A DNA stretch of 64,000 nt, taken from Aldehydirespirator sp963662645. GTDB lineage: Bacteria > Actinomycetota > Acidimicrobiia > Acidimicrobiales > Aldehydirespiratoraceae. Shown here piece after piece: positions 7,894-15,374 of the stretch. The first letter of the stretch is position 1. Every line of letters begins with the position of its first letter. Position numbers and translations under genes: made by a program. The stretch spans positions 806,001-870,000 of the forward strand of contig OY759762.1 in assembly GCA_963662645.2 (NCBI GenBank). Reading direction: 5' to 3'. The notes beneath the pieces are model-generated. The model was not told where the DNA came from and did no database searches. It worked only from the letters and a program-made list of their open reading frames with translations.

Positions 7894-9130
7894 GCTCCGG
7901 CGAGCGGGGCCGGCGGCGGTAGCGGCCCGGGTCCTGCACGAAGCCATCGACTATCGCCGGGTCGTAGTGGCTGAGGACCACGTTCTCGCCCAAGCCGTCG
8001 GGGCGGTCGGTCCGATCACGCCACACAAGGGTGGGCACTCCCAGCAGGGCGCACTCCTCCTGGATCGAGCCTCCGTCGCTGATGACGAAGGGGGCACTGG
8101 CGAGGCCGGCCAGAAACTCTCCGTAGGCCATGAGCGGCACCAGTTCCACGCCCGCATCCGACAGCCGGTTTCGCGCCTCGCCGGCCAGGGCCCGCTCGGT
8201 GGGACCGTGAACCACCCAGCGGACCGGCCAGTCGGCGGCCAGACGCTCCACGACGTCGACGAGCGCCTCGCGGCGGGATCGGCGGTGGAGGTTCTCCACA
8301 CGATGCATGGTCACCACCACCGACCCCGAACTGTCGCCACGGGCACCGGCACCGGCCCGACCCGTCGGCTGCTCGTGGGCCCCCGGCCGATCGTCAGCGT
8401 CCATCTGCTCACGGGCCCGCGGCTGCTCGTGGGCCCCCGGCCGATCGTCAGCGTCCATCTGCTCACGGGCCCGCGGCTGGTCGCGGGCCTCCGACTGCTC
8501 GTTCACGTCCAGTTGCTCACGGGCCCGCGGCTGGTCGCGGGCCTCCGACTGGTCGTCGGCACCCAGAGCGTCCCTCACCGACTCGAGCACCGTGTTGGTG
8601 GGCTGCTCGACGATGCGGCCCTTCACCGCCGTCTTGCGCAGGTTGGCCGCAGCCTCCGGCCCCGGAGCGAAGAGAACGTCGGAGATCCGCCCGACGACCA
8701 CCCGCACAATCTCCTCCGGAAAGGGATGGAGCCAGCGGAAGGTGCGGAGGCCGGCCTCCACGTGAGCCACGTCCAGGCCGGCCCGCTTGGCCAGCAGCGC
8801 GCCCAGCAGCGCGCTCGGCGTGTCGCCGTGCACGACGCACACGCCGTCGCGGCCACCGAATACGCGCCTGCGAAGCCTCGGACGCGATACGAGGCGCCCG
8901 GCCAGCCCCAACGACCAGCCGACGGCTTGGGGAACGGACACGACGTCCCGGTCGCCGCCCAGGCGGAAGTCGGGCTCCCGCAACCCCAGCTCGCGACGCA
9001 GTGCGGCTGTCAGGTCGCCGTGCTGGCCCGAGTCGATCAGGCGGTAGGCGACTCGCTCGGAATCCATGCGCCGCAGCAGCGGCGCCATCTTTATGTACTG
9101 CGCCTTGGTGCCGATGAAGACATGGATCAC
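7847..9130 (-). CDS. wecB: UDP-N-acetylglucosamine 2-epimerase with a repeat insertion
   Basis: A 427-residue protein of the non-hydrolysing UDP-GlcNAc 2-epimerase family, which interconverts UDP-GlcNAc and UDP-ManNAc for wall polymers. Visible signatures include GTKAQYIKMAPLLRRM at the start, VHGDTPSALLGALLA, AHVEAGLRTF, the FPEE motif, TMHRVEN, and SDGGSIQEECALLGVPTL with the nucleotide-binding Gly/Ser/Glu cluster. Residues about 186-265 hold an Arg/Glu/Gln/Asp-rich insert of 18-residue repeats that is absent from usual members and probably forms a solvent-exposed loop between the two Rossmann domains. The gene is convergent with the flippase-like gene. A small membrane-protein gene lies just upstream on the same strand. 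Confidence 0.88.
   Translation of the reverse strand: MIHVFIGTKAQYIKMAPLLRRMDSERVAYRLIDSGQHGDLTAALRRELGLREPDFRLGGDRDVVSVPQAVGWSLGLAGRLVSRPRLRRRVFGGRDGVCVVHGDTPSALLGALLAKRAGLDVAHVEAGLRTFRWLHPFPEEIVRVVVGRISDVLFAPGPEAAANLRKTAVKGRIVEQPTNTVLESVRDALGADDQSEARDQPRAREQLDVNEQSEARDQPRAREQMDADDRPGAHEQPRAREQMDADDRPGAHEQPTGRAGAGARGDSSGSVVVTMHRVENLHRRSRREALVDVVERLAADWPVRWVVHGPTERALAGEARNRLSDAGVELVPLMAYGEFLAGLASAPFVISDGGSIQEECALLGVPTLVWRDRTDRPDGLGENVVLSHYDPAIVDGFVQDPGRYRRRPRSPELSPSAQILAELDGWR
8369..8560 (-). repeat. 54-bp in-frame tandem repeat inside wecB
   Basis: There are three complete 54-bp units (8369-8422, 8423-8476, 8477-8530) and about half of a fourth. The first two are identical and the third is diverged. 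Each encodes 18 residues built around ARDQPRAREQ or AHEQPRAREQ, so the array never breaks the reading frame. Confidence 0.92.
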
Positions 9131-9141
9131 CTGCGGATGCG

Positions 9142-9636
9142 TCAGCCGTTGGCGACGCGCTTCAGAGGCATGGCCATTGCACCGCCGGGAGCGGGCCGGT
9201 CGGGATAGAGCACCCGCACATCGGCCAGGTTCACAGCCGTCGCCTGCTGGCGGTGGACCGACCCGAAGGCGAACAGGATCAGGACCACATCGACCATCAC
9301 ATGCACGGCCAGGGCAGTCGGCCCGAAGACGGGAACGGTCAGCAAAGACGCGAGGGCCACCGCGATGAGCACCGCGGCCACATGCCGGCGACGGCGATGA
9401 GCCTGCTGCCGGGTTCGAGGCGATTCCAGCAGGTCTCCCAGGTTTCTTGCGCTCTCGCCGGCACCGCCGGTGGCGGACGCCTCGCGGCCAATAGCGCCGA
9501 ACGACGGGGTGAGCGCCGCGACGAATCCCGTGGCGCTGTCGCCGCGCTGCGGCCGGAACGCCCGCCTATCCCGGAACCAGAGCGCGAAGTAGCCCAGCCA
9601 GGCCGCGGCCAGCATTGCCAAAACGATCAGAGTCAC
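9142..9636 (-). CDS. Small membrane protein of unknown function
   Basis: About 164 residues from a GTG start preceded by a GAGGAGG ribosome-binding sequence 11 bases upstream. One hydrophobic helix lies at the N-terminus (TLIVLAMLAAAWLGYFALW), and two adjacent helices follow around residues 95-135 (VAAVLIAVALASLLTVPVFG, then a segment ending VVLILFAFG). The middle is charged and Arg/Gln-rich. No family is recognised. It sits 11 bp upstream of wecB on the same strand, so it may be co-transcribed with it. The C-terminus is short and soluble. Confidence 0.65.
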   Translation of the reverse strand: MTLIVLAMLAAAWLGYFALWFRDRRAFRPQRGDSATGFVAALTPSFGAIGREASATGGAGESARNLGDLLESPRTRQQAHRRRRHVAAVLIAVALASLLTVPVFGPTALAVHVMVDVVLILFAFGSVHRQQATAVNLADVRVLYPDRPAPGGAMAMPLKRVANG

Positions 9637-9807
9637 AGGTCGATTGTCCTCCTCGTACGCGATGACGGGCCGTCGACACAGCTCACGACACGCCCTGAGC
9701 GCACCGCGCCACCGCTTTGACGACCCGTACATGCAGACGACGGCCCACACAGAATGTCATGCAAGACCGGCCGGGTGGTGGATCCTCGCGCCTCTCCAAG
9801 GCAATGC

Positions 9808-10281
9808 TCACCGGTCCTCGCGGCGGTAGGTCCCGGACCGTCCGCCGGACTTCTCCCACAGAGCGATGTCGCCGATGGTCATCGACCGGTCCATCGACTT
9901 GCACATGTCGTAGATCGTCAAGGCGGCCACGCTGCACGCGGTGAGTGCTTCCATCTCCACTCCGGTGCGATCGACGATCTCCACTTGCGCCTCGATGCCC
10001 ACGGAGTCGTGGCCCACCTCGAAGTCCACGGCGACGGAGCTGACCGCCAGGCCGTGGCACAGCGGGACGAGCTCCGAGGTCCGCTTGGCCGCCTGGATCC
10101 CGGCCACCCGAGCCACGGCCAGCACATCGCCCTTGCCGATCTCTCCGGCGCGCAAGGCCCGGGCCACCTCAGGCTCCATCGTCACGCGGCCCCTGGCGAC
10201 GGCCCGGCGATGGGTCGGCTCCTTCGACGAGACGTCCACCATCCGAGCCCGACCCTGAGAATCGAGATGGGTGAAGCCCAT
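9808..10281 (-). CDS. moaC: Cyclic pyranopterin monophosphate synthase MoaC
   Basis: 157 residues, close to the usual 160. It catalyses the second step of molybdenum cofactor synthesis, forming cyclic pyranopterin monophosphate from the MoaA product. Conserved features are THLDSQGRARMVDVSSKEPT at the N-terminus, KRTSELVPLCHGL, TGVEMEALTACSVAALTIYDMCKS and the C-terminal EKSGGRSG. The chosen ATG overlaps the moaA stop by one base (TGATG), indicating tight coupling; a longer upstream frame would overlap moaA coding sequence and is not needed. Confidence 0.95.
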   Translation of the reverse strand: MGFTHLDSQGRARMVDVSSKEPTHRRAVARGRVTMEPEVARALRAGEIGKGDVLAVARVAGIQAAKRTSELVPLCHGLAVSSVAVDFEVGHDSVGIEAQVEIVDRTGVEMEALTACSVAALTIYDMCKSMDRSMTIGDIALWEKSGGRSGTYRREDR

Positions 10282-11264
10282 CAGCCGCCGATCTGGGACA
10301 TCGAGCGGCGGGGCCTGACGAAGTGAACCCGGTTGATCTGGTGCCCCGCCCACTTCGACGCCACCGATTCCTCCAGCGCGGCCCCGATCTCGTCGTCGCT
10401 CGCCCCCGACCGCAGCAGCGCCCGCACGTCGGTCTCGGTCACCGCGAACAGGCAGTTGCGGAACTGGCCGTCGGCCGTGAGGCGCACCCGGTCACACGTC
10501 GAGCAGAACGAGTCACTGACCGACGCCACAATGCCCACCGACCCCGACCCGTCGGCGAAGCGATAGCGGGTCGCCGGGGCCGATGTCCGCTCGACCGGCT
10601 CCACCGGGCAGGCGTCGTTGACACGAGCCAGGATCTCGTCCACCGGAACCACCAGGTCGTTGGTCCAGATGCCGTCGGCGTCCAGCGGCATGAACTCAAT
10701 GAACCGGACCTCCAGGCCCTTGCGCCGCCCGAACTCGACGAACGCCGCGATCTCGTCGTCGTTCACGCCCCGCATGACCACGCAGTTGACCTTTACGGGG
10801 TCGAAGCCCGCCTCGAGGGCCGCTTCGATGCCTTCGAGCACACGGGCCAGGCCGTCTCGCCTGGTGAGCTCGGCGAACCGATCCGGGCGCAGCGAGTCCA
10901 ACGACACGTTCACCCGGCGCAGGCCCGCGGCCCGCAGATCCCCGGCCAGCAGCGGCAGCGACACTCCGTTGGTGGTCATGGCCAGGTCGGTATCGAGTTC
11001 GGCCAGCAGACCGACCAGCACCGGCAGGTTGGCCCTGACGGTGGGCTCGCCGCCGGTGAGCCGGATGCCGTTGACGCCGTAGCGCTCAACCATGATCCGG
11101 GCCACCCGGGCGATCTCCTCGAAGGTGAGCAGATCGTCGCGGGGCACCCAGTCCAGCCCCTCTGCGGGCATGCAGTAGGTACAGCGGAAGTTGCACCGGT
11201 CTGTCACCGAGATCCGCAGGTCTCGGTGGATCCGACCGAAGCTGTCGACGAGCTGGTCCGCCAT
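10281..11264 (-). CDS. moaA: GTP 3',8-cyclase MoaA
   Basis: 327 residues, a radical SAM enzyme that starts molybdenum cofactor synthesis by rearranging GTP. The CNFRCTYC motif (CxxxCxxC) binds the SAM-coordinating 4Fe-4S cluster. GIRLTGGEPTVR matches the SAM-binding GGEP motif. The C-terminal CSTCDRVRL, with a later Cys in FRNCLF, binds the second cluster. The protein ends in the GG pair needed for activity. The start is placed at MADQLVDSFGR because family homology begins there; the frame remains open upstream into the intergenic palindrome. It is followed directly by moaC. Confidence 0.95.
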   Translation of the reverse strand: MADQLVDSFGRIHRDLRISVTDRCNFRCTYCMPAEGLDWVPRDDLLTFEEIARVARIMVERYGVNGIRLTGGEPTVRANLPVLVGLLAELDTDLAMTTNGVSLPLLAGDLRAAGLRRVNVSLDSLRPDRFAELTRRDGLARVLEGIEAALEAGFDPVKVNCVVMRGVNDDEIAAFVEFGRRKGLEVRFIEFMPLDADGIWTNDLVVPVDEILARVNDACPVEPVERTSAPATRYRFADGSGSVGIVASVSDSFCSTCDRVRLTADGQFRNCLFAVTETDVRALLRSGASDDEIGAALEESVASKWAGHQINRVHFVRPRRSMSQIGG

Positions 11265-11322
11265 CGCCTGCAGGCTAGCCGCCAAGGGCCTCGCTACCGG
11301 CCGGCTGGACACCCACCAGCCC

Positions 11323-11370
11323 GAACTGGCAGCCAAACACACCCCATAGGGGACAAAATGCTGCCAATTC
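11323..11370 (-). repeat. 48-nt palindromic element, family A copy 1
   Basis: Arms GAACTGGCAGC and GCTGCCAATTC flank an inner part with a second small palindrome around CCCCATAGGGG. The one unmatched arm position forms a G-U pair on the minus strand, which is the coding strand of the moeA and moaA genes on either side. No U-tract follows, so it is not an ordinary intrinsic terminator. Confidence 0.85.
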
Positions 11371-11382
11371 GCGACGGGGCGG

Positions 11383-12591
11383 CTATAGCAGGATCACGTC
11401 CACCGGGTCGCCCGCGCCGGCCGGCGCGCCGTCGGGGACCACGGCCAGCGCGTCGGCTCGGGTCATGGCCGCGAGCTGGTGCGAACCCTGGCCGCCGGAG
11501 CGGGTGACGTGCAGCACGCCGCGCTCGTCTCGCTGCGCCGCCACCCTCACGTAGTGGGTCTTGCCGTCGCTGCGGCGGCTGAGGTCGCCGTCGCTGACGG
11601 CCCGCACCGTCACCGGGCCGAGATCCTCGGGGCCGTGGCCCGCCATCGCCCGCAGCCCTGGCTTGGCCAGCAGCTCGAAGCTCACCATCGACGACACCGG
11701 ATTGCCGGGCAGCCCGAACACGGGAGTGCCGTCCACGATCCCGAAGGCGAACGGCTTGGCCGGCTTGATGGCAATCTGCATCCATCGCATGTCGCCGATC
11801 CGGTCGAGCACCACCTTCACGTAGTCGAAGTCGCCCATGGACACTCCTCCCGAAGACAGCACCGCGTCGCAGTCCGCCGTGCCCGCCCGGAAGGCCCGCT
11901 CGATGTCGACGGGATCGTCGCGGGCGATGCCCAGATCCACCCCCTCGAAGCCGGCTTCGGCCACCAAGCCCAGCAGCGTGCGGCGGTTGGTGTCGCGGAT
12001 CTGGCCCCTGCGCAGCGGTCCGGCGGTGTCGGCGAGCTCGTCGCCGGTGGAGAGCACCCCCACCCGGGGCCGGCCGTGGGCCGAGACTTCGTAGGCGCCC
12101 ACCGCGGCCAGCAGGCCGACCCGGCCCGGCGTCACCACCGTGCCCGGCTCCAGCACCTGCTCGCCTGCGGCCACGTCCTCGCCGGGGCGGCGGATGTGGT
12201 TGCCCGGCTTGACCGTTGTCTCCACGTTCACACGATCGCCGGAACCGTCGAGACGGCTGGTCAGCTCCACCTTCACCACGGCGTCGGCGCCGTCGGGGAT
12301 AGGCGCTCCGGTCATTATGCGGGCGGCCTGGCCGGTACCGACACGCAGGTCGCCGTCGTAGCCCGCGCCGATGGTGCCCACGACCTCCAACTCGACGGGC
12401 GCGCCCCGAGTGTCCTCGGCTTGCAGCGCGTACCCGTCCATCGCGGTGTTGGCGAAGGCGGGAATCGGCTCCGCCGAGTGGACCGGCTCGGCCAGCACGA
12501 GGCCCAGCGCCTGCTCGAGCGGAACCCGGCGAGCCGGCAGGGCCTCAACCCGCGAAAGCACATAGGCCCGAGCCTCCGAAAGCGGGATCAC
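11383..12591 (-). CDS. moeA: Molybdopterin molybdenumtransferase MoeA
   Basis: 402 residues, the enzyme that inserts molybdate into adenylylated molybdopterin. Recognisable blocks are FANTAMDGYAL near the N-terminus, MTGAPIPDGADAVV, the VLSTGDEL motif, DTNRRTLLGLV, SSGGVSMGDFDYVK and the C-terminal FGLPGNPVSSMVSFELL. It lies upstream of moaA on the same strand, with a family A palindrome between them, so the three cofactor genes probably form one transcription unit (moeA-moaA-moaC). The length is normal and no repeat insertion is seen here. Confidence 0.95.
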   Translation of the reverse strand: MIPLSEARAYVLSRVEALPARRVPLEQALGLVLAEPVHSAEPIPAFANTAMDGYALQAEDTRGAPVELEVVGTIGAGYDGDLRVGTGQAARIMTGAPIPDGADAVVKVELTSRLDGSGDRVNVETTVKPGNHIRRPGEDVAAGEQVLEPGTVVTPGRVGLLAAVGAYEVSAHGRPRVGVLSTGDELADTAGPLRRGQIRDTNRRTLLGLVAEAGFEGVDLGIARDDPVDIERAFRAGTADCDAVLSSGGVSMGDFDYVKVVLDRIGDMRWMQIAIKPAKPFAFGIVDGTPVFGLPGNPVSSMVSFELLAKPGLRAMAGHGPEDLGPVTVRAVSDGDLSRRSDGKTHYVRVAAQRDERGVLHVTRSGGQGSHQLAAMTRADALAVVPDGAPAGAGDPVDVILL

Positions 12592-12658
12592 GCCCGCACC
12601 ACCGCCCGACCCGCCCCGGGAGTCATGCCCGCACCACTCCCCTGGCCCGGATTCGGGA

Positions 12659-13243
12659 TCATGTCTTGAGCTTCCGTTCGGTGCCGCGCACTAGTCGCAC
12701 AATATTGCCGTGGTGGCGCATGGACATCAGCCCCATCACCACCGCCGCCACGATCACTTCGGCAGCAGGCCACCCGAACGCCAGCGCCAGCACCGGGTAG
12801 GTGACGCCCACGCTCAGCGAGCCCAGCGCAGCCACCCTGGTGATGCGCACCATGGAGAAGAACAGCACCGTGCAGATCACGCCGATGATCGGGTCGAGGA
12901 CGATGCCGCCGCCGCCCGCGGTGGCCATGCCCTTGCCGCCCCGGAACTTCCTCAGCGCCGGCCAGACGTGGCCGGCTACCGCGCCGATCCACGCCGCCAT
13001 GGCTTCTGGCCGGTCCCATAGAAGCAGGGCTGCCCCGACGGGCGCGGCACCCTTGGCCATGTCGCCCAGGGCCACGGCCACGCCGGCGAGGCGGCCGCCC
13101 AGGCGGTAGATGTTGGTGGCGCCCGGGTTGCCCGAGCCCTCGCTAGTGGGGTCGCGGCCGATCTTGCTGCCGACCAGACCGGCCGTGGGGAACATGCCCG
13201 CCCCGTACGCGGCAACAAAGGCCACCGCCATCCACACCGTCAC
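12659..13243 (-). CDS. plsY: Acyl-phosphate glycerol-3-phosphate acyltransferase PlsY
   Basis: About 194 residues, a polytopic membrane enzyme that acylates position 1 of glycerol-3-phosphate using acyl-phosphate. The GSGNPGATNIYR motif, KFRGGKGMAT and the C-terminal SMRHHGNIVRLVRGTE are family hallmarks, with about five hydrophobic helices. The GTG start at the chosen position gives the short N-terminus expected before the first helix; an ATG four codons later is an alternative. The frame is open further upstream but that extension has no family match. Two family A palindromes lie in the upstream region shared with the divergent fmdB-type gene. Confidence 0.88.
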   Translation of the reverse strand: MTVWMAVAFVAAYGAGMFPTAGLVGSKIGRDPTSEGSGNPGATNIYRLGGRLAGVAVALGDMAKGAAPVGAALLLWDRPEAMAAWIGAVAGHVWPALRKFRGGKGMATAGGGGIVLDPIIGVICTVLFFSMVRITRVAALGSLSVGVTYPVLALAFGWPAAEVIVAAVVMGLMSMRHHGNIVRLVRGTERKLKT

Positions 13244-13290
13244 GCCCAAATAGTAGAGCCCGAGCGGGTCGGCCTCCGTGCCGCGGCGGA

Positions 13291-13337
13291 GAACTGGCAG
13301 CAAAATGCTCACCATCCGTGCAAAACACTGCCAATTC
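13291..13337. repeat. 47-nt palindromic element, family A copy 2
   Basis: Arms GAACTGGCAG and CTGCCAATTC flank an A-rich inner segment that contains CAAAA twice. It lies between the divergent plsY and fmdB-type genes. The arm asymmetry gives a G-U pair on the minus strand. Confidence 0.8.
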
Positions 13338-13360
13338 GACAACCCGCCGAGCCCCACGGA

Positions 13361-13408
13361 GAACTGGCAGCCCAGGACGCCCATTTCGGCCCTCACCGCT
13401 GCCAACTC
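13361..13408. repeat. 48-nt palindromic element, family A copy 3
   Basis: Arms GAACTGGCAGC and GCTGCCAACTC. The inner part matches that of copy 7 (in purC) when read on the opposite strand, so the two belong to one subfamily inserted in opposite orientations. On the minus strand the arms pair with two G-U wobbles; on the plus strand there would be two mismatches. Confidence 0.75.
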
Positions 13409-13453
13409 GGGGATCGGTGCCGCGGCGGGGAGGTCCCGGTATCCTTCGCCGCC

Positions 13454-13837
13454 GTGCCGGTTTACGACTACCGCTGCGAGCGCTGCACCACGCAGTTCGA
13501 GGTGCGGCAGTCGTTCAGCGACGACACGCTGACGGTCTGCCCGCCCGAGGGTGGCCCGGCCGCCTGCGTCTCGCCTGGCGAGGGACCCGTCAAGAAGGTG
13601 TTCAGCGGAGTGGCCGTCTCCTTCAAGGGCGACGGCTTCTACAAGAACGACCACGGCTCCATCGCGCAGGGCCGGCGCAAGGAGAAGGAGGCCGCATCGT
13701 CGAAGGACTCGGCCTCCAACGGCTCATCGCCGTCCAAGGATTCCTCGACCAAGGCTTCGTCTTCGGATTCGGGCTCCAGTTCGGATTCTTCACGGTCGAA
13801 GGCCGCCAGCGCCTCGCCGTCCCCCTCGTCTAGCTGA
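13454..13837 (+). CDS. FmdB-family zinc-ribbon protein with Ser-rich tail
   Basis: 127 residues starting from GTG. The N-terminal MPVYDYRCERC is the FmdB/CxxC putative regulatory zinc-ribbon signature, with a second less regular Cys pair at residues 29 and 38. The KKVFSGVAVSFKGDGFYK segment is typical of actinobacterial members. From about residue 77 onward the tail is almost entirely Ser, Lys, Ala and Asp, likely disordered and in keeping with low-complexity expansion elsewhere in this window. The function is unknown in the family; a regulatory or RNA/protein-binding role is only presumed. The next gene encodes a CpaB-like protein. Confidence 0.8.
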   Translation: MPVYDYRCERCTTQFEVRQSFSDDTLTVCPPEGGPAACVSPGEGPVKKVFSGVAVSFKGDGFYKNDHGSIAQGRRKEKEAASSKDSASNGSSPSKDSSTKASSSDSGSSSDSSRSKAASASPSPSSS

Positions 13838-13969
13838 CGGACAACTCGTCGCCACCCGCGACCCACCCTCGCCGCACAAACGGCAACTCGTCGCCAGTGG
13901 CGACCGATTCCTGCGGAGTTGGAGCATCTCGGACCCCCGCACCGCGCTCGTTGATGGCTAGGAGGCTCG

Positions 13970-14425
13970 ATGTCGCCCGTCAGACCTGGCGCCCGTGAAG
14001 GCCGCAGCGCGGTCGGGCGCATCCAGACGTTCCTGTATCGCCACCGGTGGCTTCGCTGGGCCGCCGCGGGCGGTGCGGCCTTGATCGTGCTGGTCTCGCT
14101 CGGCGGAGATGCAACCGACACGACACCCGCTCCCATCGAGGTCGCCCCGCCGGGACCGGCCGATCTGCTCCCGCCGGGCACCCGCGGCGTTCCCATCCCG
14201 GCCACCAGCCAGGCGCTCGCGGCCCGAGACTGGGTGGACATTCACGCCGTGCTCGACGGCACCGCTGTCGTGCGCGGTGCGCTGATCGTCGACGCCACCG
14301 AGGACGAGGTGGTGGTGGCGGTTCCCGACAAGAAGGTGGACGCCACCGTCGACGCGCTGGCGACGGGAGGCGTGATCCTGGTGCTCGTACCCTCAGAGGC
14401 CGAGCGGGCAGGCGGCGACTCGTGA
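13970..14425 (+). CDS. CpaB/RcpC-like SAF-domain membrane protein
   Basis: 151 residues with a basic cytoplasmic start, one transmembrane helix at about 30-46 and an exported part. LLPPGTRGVPIPATSQALA followed by RDWVDIHAVLDG resembles the SAF/RcpC segment of CpaB proteins of Flp-type pilus assembly. In actinobacteria such a gene often follows an fmdB-type gene, as here. No pilus genes lie nearby, so the role is unassigned. A GAGG sequence lies nine bases upstream of the ATG. Confidence 0.65.
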   Translation: MSPVRPGAREGRSAVGRIQTFLYRHRWLRWAAAGGAALIVLVSLGGDATDTTPAPIEVAPPGPADLLPPGTRGVPIPATSQALAARDWVDIHAVLDGTAVVRGALIVDATEDEVVVAVPDKKVDATVDALATGGVILVLVPSEAERAGGDS

Positions 14426-14541
14426 GCAATCGGCGCGGCGCCTGAGCGAGGCCGTGGCCCGAGCGGCCCGTGAGCGCAGCGAACAAGAGCGGGAATGGCA
14501 CCGCTGCGCCGCGACGGGCTCCACCCTGTTCGCGCTCGTAC

Positions 14542-15354
14542 TCAGCGCAGTCCGGTGGCGACTAGGGCCAGCACCGCGCAGCCTGCCAGGACTCGATAGG
14601 CGACGAAGGGCCGCAGGCTCACCCGGCTCACGATCTGCACGGTGGCCCATACCGCGATCCATCCCGTGACCATCGACGACGCCGCGCCCCAGGCCAGCGC
14701 CGGCCACAGCGGCTCCGGGATGCTCAGCCCGACGAGGCCGTAGACGCCCGCGCCGGCGATGACGGGCAAGCTCATCAGGAACGCCAGACGCACCGCGGCC
14801 TCGCGGCCGTAACCCAGGCCCCGGGCCACCGTCATGGTCACGCCCGAGCGCGACACCCCCGGCTGGAGGGCGAGAGCCTGGCCGACGCCCATCACCACCG
14901 CGTGCAGCAGGCCGAAATCGGACTGGTCACGCCGCTCGGCCAGCCGGTCGGAGACGCCCAGCAGCAAGCCGAACACGATCAAGGCCAGAGCCACCAGCAC
15001 TATGCGGTCCGAGCCCCGCAGGGCGTCGCCCGCGGCGACTCCCACAATCCCGGCCGGCACCGCCGACACCACCAGCGACCAGCCGACGCGGCCGTCTGGT
15101 CCGAGGGGGCCGCGGTTGAGCACCGGCGCCAGAGCCCCACCGGCGTAGGTCAGGACGTCGCGGCGCAGATACACGGTCGCACCGACCAGGGTGCCGATGT
15201 GGACGGCGACGTCGAAGGCGGTGGCCGCGTCGCCCGCCAGCTCGTCCCACCCGAAGAGCCAGCGGACCAGGATCAGATGGCCGCTGGACGAAACCGGCAG
15301 GAACTCCGAGAGTCCCTGAACAACGCCCAGCACAACGGCATGAAGAATCGGCAC
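14542..15354 (-). CDS. uppP: Undecaprenyl-diphosphatase UppP/BacA
   Basis: 270 residues with about eight membrane helices. It recycles undecaprenyl diphosphate to the monophosphate carrier used in peptidoglycan and wall-polymer synthesis. The two catalytic-site motifs are present: GLSEFLPVSSSGHL near the N-terminus and LQPGVSRSGVTMTVAR in the middle. Length and start are standard. It is convergent with the CpaB-like gene, with about 116 bp of unremarkable sequence between, and 20 bp downstream of tldE on the same strand. Confidence 0.95.
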   Translation of the reverse strand: MPILHAVVLGVVQGLSEFLPVSSSGHLILVRWLFGWDELAGDAATAFDVAVHIGTLVGATVYLRRDVLTYAGGALAPVLNRGPLGPDGRVGWSLVVSAVPAGIVGVAAGDALRGSDRIVLVALALIVFGLLLGVSDRLAERRDQSDFGLLHAVVMGVGQALALQPGVSRSGVTMTVARGLGYGREAAVRLAFLMSLPVIAGAGVYGLVGLSIPEPLWPALAWGAASSMVTGWIAVWATVQIVSRVSLRPFVAYRVLAGCAVLALVATGLR

Positions 15355-15374
15355 CGCCGCGGCTCACCCGCTGG

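Noticed and set aside
7817..9208. Long open frame on the plus strand opposite wecB
   Set aside because: No motifs and His/Arg/Gly-rich composition typical of GC-rich antisense frames; the minus strand encodes a clear epimerase.
11265..11342. Upstream extension of moaA to the intergenic palindrome
   Set aside because: The extra N-terminus has no homology and would translate part of the repeat; the internal ATG fits the family.
11323..11370. Family A palindromes as intrinsic terminators
   Set aside because: No U-tract follows in any copy, and one copy lies inside a coding sequence.
10323..12669. Long plus-strand frames opposite moaA and moeA
   Set aside because: Antisense artefacts of high third-position GC; both enzymes on the minus strand show complete family motifs.
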